Of a stretch of 18,633 nucleotides of DNA, positions 1 to 6,266 are shown one piece after another; the stretch's first letter is position 1; each line of letters begins with the position of its first letter. The position numbers were made by a program, and so were the translations under genes. Source of the DNA: Chthonomonas sp. UBA2017 (lineage in GTDB: Bacteria; Armatimonadota; Fimbriimonadia; Fimbriimonadales; Fimbriimonadaceae). The notes beneath the pieces are model-generated. The model worked only from the letters and a program-made list of their open reading frames with translations. It searched no databases and had not been told where the DNA came from. Where the stretch lies: NCBI GenBank assembly GCA_002335425.1, contig DDCB01000006.1, forward strand, positions 1 through 18,633, read 5' to 3'.

Positions 1-147
1 CCTGCCGCCTCCGAGCGGCGCAGTCCGCACTGGGGAGCACCAGGCATTCTTACATAGAAACGCGGCCCCATTCGGCGCTGGGCAACCAGACCCCGAGCTA
101 GTTCGCCGCGAGTTTTGGAGACTGGTCACCGGACCTAAATTTGCCAT
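1..147 (-). CDS. Possible small ORF, start only (runs off left edge)
   Basis: An ATG at 147-145 opens a frame of 49 codons to the window edge without a stop. It begins MANLGPVTSLQNSRR and is rich in Cys, Gly and Pro. A GGGGGAGA Shine-Dalgarno-like stretch lies about 5 nt before the ATG, and the start is only 21 nt beyond the stop of the DUF4375 gene, so it could be the next gene of the same transcript. I recognise no domain. The third-position GC is less biased than in the confident genes, so it may be spurious. Confidence 0.25.
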   Translation of the reverse strand, partial: MANLGPVTSLQNSRRTSSGSGCPAPNGAAFLCKNAWCSPVRTAPLGGGR

Positions 148-168
148 CTGATTCTCCCCCCTGCGCCA

Positions 169-675
169 TCAGGTCTCTTTTGCGTCCAGCGCCGAGAATG
201 TCTTTAGGTTCGCGCGGATGTAATGGTGCATGGCGTCTTCAATCTTTCGACTCGCTTCGATGACCAACTGATCGAGCTCCTCGAGTCGTCCTTCATCGAG
301 CAGAAGTGGCTTGGCGTTGTCAAAGTCTTCTCGTGTAGCGAACCAGGTTTCTCCGGAAACAATGTGCATCGCATCCTGGAGAACAGCTGCGATGTCCGCC
401 AAACCGGCATCTTTCAACGCAACCACAGCAGCGGGCACAAATTCGAATTCCCATTCAAAGAAGCCCAGTAATCCCCCATGATTGACTTCACTCAAAAAGC
501 GGTCAACCACGTACCCGTTCAAGACTTCGGAAGGAATCTGGTCTCGGTGATGGTACATGCGAGACAACCAATCTGAAACCGCCAAATCAGCTCGCTCACT
601 CTCTAACGCGAGCTCAATCGAGAACGTGTTGGTTTCCGCAGCTTCGTTCTTCTTTTTGGACCAGGGCCACTTCAC
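169..675 (-). CDS. DUF4375 / DMP19-like protein
   Basis: A soluble protein of about 168 residues with no signal peptide. The central block, FLSEVNHGGLLGFFEW followed by an alanine-rich helix (LKDAGLADIAAVLQDAM), matches the NGGF..ff-W..A...L..iG...a..l..A pattern of DUF4375, the family that includes the Neisseria DNA-mimic protein DMP19. The C-terminal LDEGRLEELDQL and YIRANLKTF segments also fit this family. The protein is acidic, as DNA mimics are, but its function is not established. I prefer the GTG at 675-673 (product starts MKWPWSKKK), because TATACT (682-687, minus strand) lies 6 nt upstream, the leaderless arrangement seen at other genes here. The frame extends to a TTG at 696 with no Shine-Dalgarno. 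It lies just downstream of the thioredoxin-like gene on the same strand. Confidence 0.72.
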   Translation of the reverse strand: MKWPWSKKKNEAAETNTFSIELALESERADLAVSDWLSRMYHHRDQIPSEVLNGYVVDRFLSEVNHGGLLGFFEWEFEFVPAAVVALKDAGLADIAAVLQDAMHIVSGETWFATREDFDNAKPLLLDEGRLEELDQLVIEASRKIEDAMHHYIRANLKTFSALDAKET

Positions 676-681
676 GAGATC

Positions 682-687
682 AGTATA
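682..687 (-). promoter_or_regulatory. Putative -10 box (TATACT) for the DUF4375 gene
   Basis: TATACT on the minus strand lies 6 nt before the GTG start at 675, consistent with a leaderless transcript. A diverged copy of the same stretch (CCAATACACTGATTTGGT) sits about 36 nt further upstream. No convincing -35 box is visible. Confidence 0.35.
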
Positions 688-735
688 ATTGGCCAACTGA
701 TAAATGTCATACCAAATCAGTGTATTGGTCTGCCC

Positions 736-1079
736 TCATGGATGAAGCTTCAATGCACTCTCGGGCGCAACGAAATAGATCTTTCGGTACTTCTTTCGAT
801 CGACATGATTCCAAGGGTCATCCTTTGGACATGAGTTGCATCCACTCGTATAGATGAGGAGTTTATCGCCCCCCCTCCGGTTCGTAGTATTGAGGCGAGC
901 TCGGGAAAAGTCTCTTCTACTTTTGGATCGAGCGCCGGGTCGTACTTCACTATTGAAACATGTCGGGAAGCATTAAAGTCTGGTTCGACCATTTGCATTG
1001 TGATCACATATGCGGCGCTCGTCACGATCGTAATCGTAGCTAGACCTGCAAGGACACTTAGTCTAGGAGCCATTTGCAT
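736..1079 (-). CDS. Short thioredoxin-like, membrane-anchored protein with an apparent frameshift
   Basis: Read directly, the ATG at 1079 gives 109 residues ending at 750. It has one N-terminal hydrophobic segment (about residues 5-29) and then FPELASILRTGGG, after which the text degenerates. If the C7 run at 869-875 had 8 (or 5) bases, the frame would continue as DKLLIYTSGCNSCPKDD, KKYRKIYFVAPESALKLHP and a stop at 736-738. The LLIYTSGCNSCP segment is a hydrophobic strand followed by CxxC, as in TlpA/redoxin-type thioredoxin folds. The repaired product is about 114 residues, short for TlpA and without the C-terminal half of the fold. It is either a sequencing error in a homopolymer or a real frameshift. 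It lies 56 nt downstream of the lyase gene on the same strand. Confidence 0.5.
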
Positions 1080-1135
1080 GGCTATAACACAGAATTTTTG
1101 GGTTGATCGATTTTATTAAAGAATTTTCAGAAATG

Positions 1136-2554
1136 TTATGCACGACCAGGGATGCCAGGTTCGGTGAGGAGGGCGGGGTCGAGGGATTTGGCGAGGACTT
1201 CTTCGGTCAGCGGGCCCTCCGCGGTCACGAGGCCCAGGTGTCGCGCAGCATCGGGAACCGTGAGCTTCTCCTTCAGCGCTGTCTTCACAACTTCGGCAGC
1301 GGCCTTGTAGCCGATGGTCGCGTTCAGGGCCGTCGCCAAAGAAGGCGACGTCATGGCGTAGTGATGGCACCGCTCTTCATCTGCGACGATCCCGATGACG
1401 CAGTTCTCAGTAAACGTATCCAGCGTATTCGTGAGGATCTGCAGAGCGAATTGCGACGAAAACGCCATCCCCGGCATCATCACATTGAGCTCCAGCTGAC
1501 CCGCTTGGACGCAGTAGTCCAGCGACTGGCACTGGCCCAGCACTTGGAACAGCACGAGGTTGAGGTTCTCTGCCATCGAAGGGTTGACCTTGCCCGGCAT
1601 GATGCTGGAGCCCGGTTGGACGGCGGGAAGAACGATCTCGGCGATCCCGGTCAGCGGGCCGGAGCACATCAAGCGGAGGTCGTTGCTGATTCGGGTGAGC
1701 TCCAAGCAAAGGATCCGGAGTCCGGCGGCCAGTGCGGCCATACACATCTGGCTTTGCATGGCTTCGGGCAGATGCGAGGTCGGTCGGAACGGGAGACCGG
1801 TCCAATCGGCAAGGTAAGAAACCACTCGCACGCGATAATCGGGGTGGGTGTTCATGCCGGTCCCGGCTGCAGATCCACCGATGCCAAGCTCTTCGAGCTC
1901 ATAGGCCGCGTGCTCAAGCCATTTGCGGCTCTTTCGGACGCTGATCGCGTAGGCGGTGAACTCTTGACCCAGCCGAATCGGTACGGCGTCCTGCAGGTGG
2001 GTGCGCCCGCTCTTTAGGATGTGGTCGAACTCCTTGCCTTTGGCTTCGAGCGCGTCGCCCAGCCGGTCGACTGCGCCGAGCAGATCTTGTAGCATCATTC
2101 GAGACATGATGCGCATGGCGGTCGGGAAGGTGTCGTTGGTGGATTGTCCGTAGTTCGGGTGGTCGTTCGGATTGACGCGTTGATAAGCTCCAAGCTCGCC
2201 GCCGAGAATCTGCTCGGCCCGGTTCGCCAAGACCTCATTGCAGTTCATGTTGAAGCTAGTGCCTGCACCCATGTGAAAGACATCGACCGGGAACTGATCG
2301 CGAAACTGCCCCTTGAGGACCTCGTCCGCCGCTTGGACAATCGCGTTGCCGACTTCTTTCTCCAGAAGCCCCAAATCGGTGTTCGCTTGGGCACACGCCT
2401 TTTTCAAGATGATGAAGGCGTCGATCATCTTGGGGTGCTCGGTCAGACCACTGATCTGAAAAAGCTGGCGGCTTCGCTCGGCTTGACTGCCCCAATAGGC
2501 GCTACGAGGAACTTGGACTTCGCCCAGCGAGTCCTTTTCGATTCGGAATTCCAT
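1136..2554 (-). CDS. Aspartase/fumarase superfamily lyase, probably aspartate ammonia-lyase
   Basis: A full-length enzyme of 472 residues. Superfamily members reversibly eliminate ammonia or water to give fumarate. The signature GSSIMPGKVNP (about 315-325) carries the catalytic serine on the SS loop, and GRTHLQDAVPIRLGQEF (183-199) holds the THLQD active-site stretch. I lean to aspartase for three reasons. QSTND (137-141) matches the Thr-Asn pair of Bacillus AspB rather than the SSN of FumC. The N-terminus RIEKDSLGE and AGQLELNVM look aspartase-like. The C-terminus ends EPGIPGR like AspB. NTHPDY and the TALNATIGYKAAAEVV stretch are more fumarase-like, so class II fumarase stays possible. It would act in the cytoplasm, linking aspartate or malate to the TCA cycle. 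No clear Shine-Dalgarno precedes the ATG. Confidence 0.9.
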   Translation of the reverse strand: MEFRIEKDSLGEVQVPRSAYWGSQAERSRQLFQISGLTEHPKMIDAFIILKKACAQANTDLGLLEKEVGNAIVQAADEVLKGQFRDQFPVDVFHMGAGTSFNMNCNEVLANRAEQILGGELGAYQRVNPNDHPNYGQSTNDTFPTAMRIMSRMMLQDLLGAVDRLGDALEAKGKEFDHILKSGRTHLQDAVPIRLGQEFTAYAISVRKSRKWLEHAAYELEELGIGGSAAGTGMNTHPDYRVRVVSYLADWTGLPFRPTSHLPEAMQSQMCMAALAAGLRILCLELTRISNDLRLMCSGPLTGIAEIVLPAVQPGSSIMPGKVNPSMAENLNLVLFQVLGQCQSLDYCVQAGQLELNVMMPGMAFSSQFALQILTNTLDTFTENCVIGIVADEERCHHYAMTSPSLATALNATIGYKAAAEVVKTALKEKLTVPDAARHLGLVTAEGPLTEEVLAKSLDPALLTEPGIPGRA

Positions 2555-2636
2555 GGGGCAGAGTTTACCGGGGCAGGGCGGCGGAGTCCTGGAGGCAAGG
2601 TCTCGTCGAAGGTCCCCAAAATTGCAAAAGCGGTCC

Positions 2637-2642
2637 TATAAT
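2637..2642 (+). promoter_or_regulatory. -10 box (TATAAT) for the VCBS gene, leaderless type
   Basis: A perfect TATAAT lies 8 nt before the ATG at 2651, so transcription would start at or next to the start codon. No -35 box is visible at 16-18 nt. The gap from 2555 to 2650 separates this gene from the divergent lyase and also must hold the lyase promoter. Confidence 0.55.
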
Positions 2643-2650
2643 GAAGAGCG

Positions 2651-3886
2651 ATGATACTCAGCACAATACTTTCTGTCGCTTTTGCTTCATCCCTGCAACC
2701 GAGCAGCAGCTTAGCGGCTCCGTTTTTGGCGCAAGCCGAAGGAAAGCCGATTCAGCTGTCGGTCGGACACGCCGCCCCGATTTGGGTGGACTTCGATCGT
2801 GACGGCAAGCCCGATCTGTTGGTCGGCGAATTCGGCAGCGGAGGCATCCGGTTCTACAAGAACATCGGGACCGCCGGAAAGCCGAAGTTCGGCTCTTTTC
2901 AAATGCTCCAAGCAGGAGGGAAGCCGATCCGCGTCGACGCAGGGTGATGCATTGGCGCAGTTCCGCGGTTCGCGGACTTTGACCAAGACGGACACCCCGA
3001 CCTCGTTTCCGGCTCCTACACCGGGGGCCTGTCGTTTTTCAAAGGGGACGGCAAAGGGGGATTTCATGCCGAGACCAAGCTCGGCCCGATCTCCGATGAA
3101 GCGGCTCAATCTCCTTGCCTCGCTGACTGGGATGGCGATGGCGACTGGGACCTTGCCGTCGGATTTATCTCCGGCGAAGTGAAACTCTATCTCAATCAAG
3201 GCAAGCTCAAGTTTGACCAGGGGCGGACCCTGACCGCGGCGGGTCAGCCGATTGTTGCTGGTGACGGCGGCCCCAACTTGGTGGATTGGAATGGAGACGG
3301 CATCCTCGACCTCGTCCTAGGCGACGACACCGGCAACGTTCAGTTCTTTGAGGGCACGGCCCGAGGCGCAACGAACTTCAAGGCACCGGTCTATTTGATC
3401 CCGCAAGTCAAGCAATCCGAAGGCTGGACTCCCATCAAGAGAGACCCCAAGAGCCCGATTGGATTCAGCGCGAAGCGTCCTGGCGTCCGGGTAAAGCCCT
3501 ACGTCGCCGACTGGAATGGCGATGGCAAGCTGGATCTCTTGGTCGGCGACTTCATCCAAATCGCCGGAATCGAGCCGAAGCTAACGCACGCCCAAGTAAA
3601 GCAACGCGACCAGTATCGCAAGCAACTCGCCGAGCTCCAAAACGGGTTGATGGCGCGATACGAAGCCGCAATGCAGCATGCCGAAAAGACAACTGGACTC
3701 AAGAACGACGGCAAGCTGACCAAAGAGCAGCAAGATCGCTGGTTCGCCGCGTACGCGGAGTTCTTGGACAAGGATCCCAAGTTCGAGGAAGGCAGCAAGA
3801 AGACCCAAGAGCTGATGACGAAGCTTCGTCCGCTGGAAAAAGACGACGACGCCACCGGCTTCGTGTGGGTCTACCTTCGAAAGTAG
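2651..3886 (+). CDS. Secreted VCBS/FG-GAP repeat protein with in-frame TGA (candidate selenoprotein)
   Basis: One frame from the ATG at 2651 to the TAG at 3884-3886 (411 residues) is interrupted only by TGA at 2945-2947, codon 99. Both sides belong to the same protein. A signal peptide (about 1-29, AAPFLAQA) precedes five Asp-rich Ca-binding-type repeats: DFDRDGKPDLLVGE (47), DFDQDGHPDLVSGS (109), DWDGDGDWDLAVGF (159), DWNGDGILDLVLGD (212) and DWNGDGKLDLLVGD (287). A charged helical C-terminus follows (about 305-411). The local context is DAG-TGA-CIGAVPRF. From memory, relatives have a Cys-Cys pair (GCC.G..P) here, so selenocysteine at the first Cys is reasonable. A SECIS-like hairpin follows. 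The alternatives are a nonsense mutation or a base error (TGC to TGA). Read conventionally it would give a 98-residue fragment. Its role is unknown. Confidence 0.72.
2945..2978 (+). promoter_or_regulatory. In-frame TGA plus bacterial SECIS-like hairpin
   Basis: After TGA (2945-2947) the RNA can fold as A2959-U2978 and G2960-C2977, then an unpaired U2961 on the 5' side, then six pairs (UCCGCG 2962-2967 with CGCGGA 2971-2976) closed by a GUU loop (2968-2970). The loop begins 20 nt after the UGA and starts with G. A bulged 5' U and a G-containing apical loop at about 18 nt are the hallmarks of the E. coli fdhF SECIS. A 6-bp GC-rich stem can arise by chance in GC-rich coding DNA, so this supports but does not prove it. 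Confidence 0.45.
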
Positions 3887-3903
3887 GGGCCCCGCCAAGC
3901 AGC

Positions 3904-3930
3904 ACGGCCCGAGTCAGCGACTCGGGCCGT
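3904..3930. terminator. Hairpin between convergent genes
   Basis: A perfect 12-bp inverted repeat (ACGGCCCGAGTC / GACTCGGGCCGT) with a 3-nt loop lies between the stop of the VCBS gene and the stop of the acyl-CoA dehydrogenase gene. It could act on both strands. There is no long T-tract, only TTCATGTTT on the plus side. Confidence 0.65.
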
Positions 3931-3952
3931 TCATGTTTCTAAGGAGTTTCGG

Positions 3953-5071
3953 TTACTTCAGGACTTGCTTGCTGATGACGAGTCGCTGAATTTCGCTGCA
4001 TCCTTCGCCGATCTCGGTGAGCTTGGCGTCTCGCCACAGCTTCTCGGCGAGGAATTCGAAGGTCATGCCGCGGCCGCCGTGGATCTGAATCCCGCGGTTC
4101 GTGGCGCGGTTCGCGGTCTCGCTGGCATAGAGCTTGGCCATGGACGAGATGAGCGTGATGTTTTCCCCTCGGTCATACATCATCGCGCCTTTGTGCAGCA
4201 AGAGTCGAGCTGCCTCAATCTCCATCGCGCTGTCGGCGATCATGTTCTGGACCGACTGCATGTCGCAAAGACGGCGGTTGAACTGCTCGCGCTTCTTACT
4301 GTATTCGACGGCGATCTCATGCGCCTTTTCGGCGATGCCCACGGCCATGGCGGCGATCCCAAGTCGGCCTCGATACAGCAAGCTAATCGCTTGCTCGAAG
4401 GTGCATGGGGTGTGCCAGCCGATGGCATTCTCCATTTTGAACCGGACCGTATTGGAGGCCCGCACCCCGGTCGTGTGAATCCGGTCGGTCAGGGTAAAGC
4501 CGGGCTGATCGGTCTCCATCAAAAACGCGGACAGCTCAGTTTCGCTTGTCCGAGCGATCAAGATGATGAGGTCGGCATTTCCACCGTTCGTGATGAACAT
4601 CTTCTCACCGTTGAGGTGGAAGTATCCAGGTCGGTCGGCGATGGGGGTCGCGGTACTGCGAACCCGCCGAGCATCCGAGCCTGCGTCTGGCTCGGTCAAT
4701 CCCCAAGCAAGCTTGATGTCTCCCTTGACGATCCCGGCTAAATACTGGGTCCGTTGCTCGGGACTGCCGAAGATCTCGACGTGCGCGGCGCACAGAGCAT
4801 TGATCGCGGCGATGTTCATGCTCAAGGCTGGGTCCCCTTTGGCGAGTTCGCGGCAGGCTTCGACGTAGGCCGAGCAAGAAAGTCCCATCCCTCCGTTCTC
4901 TTTCGCCACGGTCATCGAGAGGAGCCCCAAGGCGCCCAACTTCGGCCAAATGTCCGAGGGGAAGGCCGTATTGGTCTCCCATTCACGGGTGTTCGGGAGA
5001 ACTTCCTGATTCACAAAGTCTCGAACGCGGTCGAGAAACGCGGTTTCTTCGGGGCAGAGCTGAAAAATCAT
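3953..5071 (-). CDS. Acyl-CoA dehydrogenase
   Basis: A flavoprotein of 372 residues that would form the alpha,beta double bond in an acyl-CoA, in fatty-acid or branched-chain amino-acid breakdown in the cytoplasm. Typical features are WGLTEPDAGSDA (FAD and substrate loop), GEKMFITNGG, YSKKREQFNRRL, QIHGGRGM and the C-terminal IGEGCSEIQRLVIS. The Glu of EG (about residue 356) sits where the catalytic base of short- and medium-chain enzymes lies. The length is normal. I choose the ATG at 5071 (MIFQLCPEE) over the in-frame ATG at 5116, because family members begin close to this point and AAAGGA (5083-5088) precedes it. A TAGAAT -10-like box on the minus strand (5115-5120) covers the upstream ATG. 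It is divergent from the ArsR-cobalamin regulator, which may control it. Chain-length specificity cannot be read. Confidence 0.93.
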   Translation of the reverse strand: MIFQLCPEETAFLDRVRDFVNQEVLPNTREWETNTAFPSDIWPKLGALGLLSMTVAKENGGMGLSCSAYVEACRELAKGDPALSMNIAAINALCAAHVEIFGSPEQRTQYLAGIVKGDIKLAWGLTEPDAGSDARRVRSTATPIADRPGYFHLNGEKMFITNGGNADLIILIARTSETELSAFLMETDQPGFTLTDRIHTTGVRASNTVRFKMENAIGWHTPCTFEQAISLLYRGRLGIAAMAVGIAEKAHEIAVEYSKKREQFNRRLCDMQSVQNMIADSAMEIEAARLLLHKGAMMYDRGENITLISSMAKLYASETANRATNRGIQIHGGRGMTFEFLAEKLWRDAKLTEIGEGCSEIQRLVISKQVLK

Positions 5072-5213
5072 ATCGTCATGCGTCCTTTGTCGTGGAATAG
5101 AAAAGGTCCGGTGCATTCTACTGCGTGAGCGCCGATTTTAGCTCGCATCCCAGAATTCATCACTGTCATGCATACAAAATCATCGATTCTGCAGTAATAT
5201 ATATATAAGCGGC
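5072..5213. promoter_or_regulatory. Divergent promoter region, acyl-CoA dehydrogenase / ArsR-B12 regulator
   Basis: The AT-rich part (about 5150-5210) contrasts with the GC-rich surroundings. TATATA at 5200-5205 is 8 nt before the ATG at 5214, the leaderless layout. On the minus strand TAGAAT (5115-5120) could serve the dehydrogenase. Three TCAT elements (5157, 5166, 5180), an ATGCAT and an ATCGAT palindrome lie between, but spacing is irregular and I cannot name an operator. Confidence 0.45.
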
Positions 5214-6209
5214 ATGATTCGAAGCCGAACGGAGACTGATTCAATGAGAGACTTAGTGAAGGAGATCGCCGAACCGTCCCGCAGAGACATCTTGTCGGAG
5301 ATTAAGTCCGGCCCCAAGAGTGTTTCGGACCTTGTCGCCGCAACCGGCTTAAAGCAGCCCAACGTCAGCAACCACTTAGCCAAGCTCCGATCCCGAGGGA
5401 TTGTGCGGGCCAGCAAGGTCGGACGCCAGGTGTTCTACTCGCTCTCAAGCCCCGAGGTCGAGATCAAGCTCTCGACACTGCTCCAACAAGATCAGACCGA
5501 AGCCGTCGTGGTTGACTTCGAGCAAGCCGCCAAGCAGTTCGCTCGCGCTGCCTGCGCCGGGGATGAACAGACCTGCCTTCAAATGATCGATGGCCTGATC
5601 AAGCAGGGAACACCGCTTGTTCGAATCTATCAGCAAGTCCTTGCCGATGCGATGATGCTCGTCGGTCGCTGGTATGAGGTCGATGCGGTCGATGAAGGCC
5701 AAGAGCACCTGGCCAGCGCGATCACCGAGCGGATGATGGCCCGCGTGGTTCACTACAGCGCTCCTCTCCGCCGGACGGCTCATCGGGCCGTTTTAGGTTG
5801 CTCCTCCAGCAACTGGCATGCCTTGGGTCTGCGCATGATCAGCGACTACCTGCGGCTCAGCGGGTGGAAAACCTTCTTTATGGGGGCGAACGTCCCTACT
5901 CGGAGCTTCTTGTCGGCAGTGCGCGAGCACAACCCGGACTTGGTTCTGGTGAGCGTCACCCCCGCCGATGGTCTCGAAGAGGGCTTAGCGTTGGTGCGCG
6001 AGCTGCACTCGATCAAGTCGAAGGAGCACGATTTCTTACTGGGTGTGGGCGGCGCGTGCGCCGTTGAGAATGCTCCCATCTTCATCGAGGCGGGAGCCGA
6101 CTTTACCGCCCCGAATCTGATCGTCTTCTCCGAGGAAGTATTGCCGCGGATCGACCGAAAAGAGGTCGAAAATCTCGGCATCTTCACGAATCACAAGAAG
6201 ATCGACTAA
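5214..6209 (+). CDS. ArsR-type HTH fused to CarH-like cobalamin-binding domain (putative light/B12-responsive regulator)
   Basis: A protein of 331 residues. Residues 11-90 form an ArsR winged helix (PSRRDILSEI, KQPNVSNHLAKLRSRGIV, GRQVFYSLS). Residues about 100-180 form a four-helix cobalamin cap, and about 190-310 a Rossmann B12-binding domain. The cap has W153 in GRWYE and E164-H165 in QEHLAS. The Rossmann part has NWHALG (200-205), a DxHxxG motif with D changed to N, keeping the lower-ligand His202. In Thermus CarH, Trp131, Glu141-His142 and His177 have nearly the same order and spacing and surround adenosylcobalamin. CarH carries a MerR-type DNA-binding domain, whereas here it is ArsR-type. 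No methyltransferase gene adjoins it, so a regulator fits better than a corrinoid carrier. An ATG at 5244 with GGAG upstream is an alternative start. Confidence 0.88.
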   Translation: MIRSRTETDSMRDLVKEIAEPSRRDILSEIKSGPKSVSDLVAATGLKQPNVSNHLAKLRSRGIVRASKVGRQVFYSLSSPEVEIKLSTLLQQDQTEAVVVDFEQAAKQFARAACAGDEQTCLQMIDGLIKQGTPLVRIYQQVLADAMMLVGRWYEVDAVDEGQEHLASAITERMMARVVHYSAPLRRTAHRAVLGCSSSNWHALGLRMISDYLRLSGWKTFFMGANVPTRSFLSAVREHNPDLVLVSVTPADGLEEGLALVRELHSIKSKEHDFLLGVGGACAVENAPIFIEAGADFTAPNLIVFSEEVLPRIDRKEVENLGIFTNHKKID

Positions 6210-6221
6210 CCCAAGAGTTCC

Positions 6222-6241
6222 CGCCCGGGTCGCTCCGGGCG
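6222..6241 (+). terminator. Possible terminator hairpin after the ArsR-B12 gene
   Basis: A 7-bp stem, CGCCCGG / CCGGGCG, with a 6-nt loop lies 12 nt after the stop codon. No T-tract follows, so activity is uncertain. It separates the regulator from the S10 peptidase gene. Confidence 0.35.
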
Positions 6242-6266
6242 CCTGCCCCCAGGTAAGGTGCTCGTG

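Noticed and set aside
1103..2017. Long plus-strand ORF (304 codons) antisense to the lyase
   Set aside because: It is Arg/His-rich with no recognisable domain, and the minus-strand frame is an unambiguous aspartase/fumarase.
3179..3886. Treating the second half of the VCBS gene as a separate gene starting with GTG
   Set aside because: The same frame continues upstream without a stop to the TGA at 2945, encoding two more repeat units, and there is no ribosome binding site at 3179.
5157..5183. TCAT direct repeats as a CarH-type operator
   Set aside because: Intervals of 9 and 14 nt are irregular and the motif is only 4 bases, so I list it only as part of the intergenic region.
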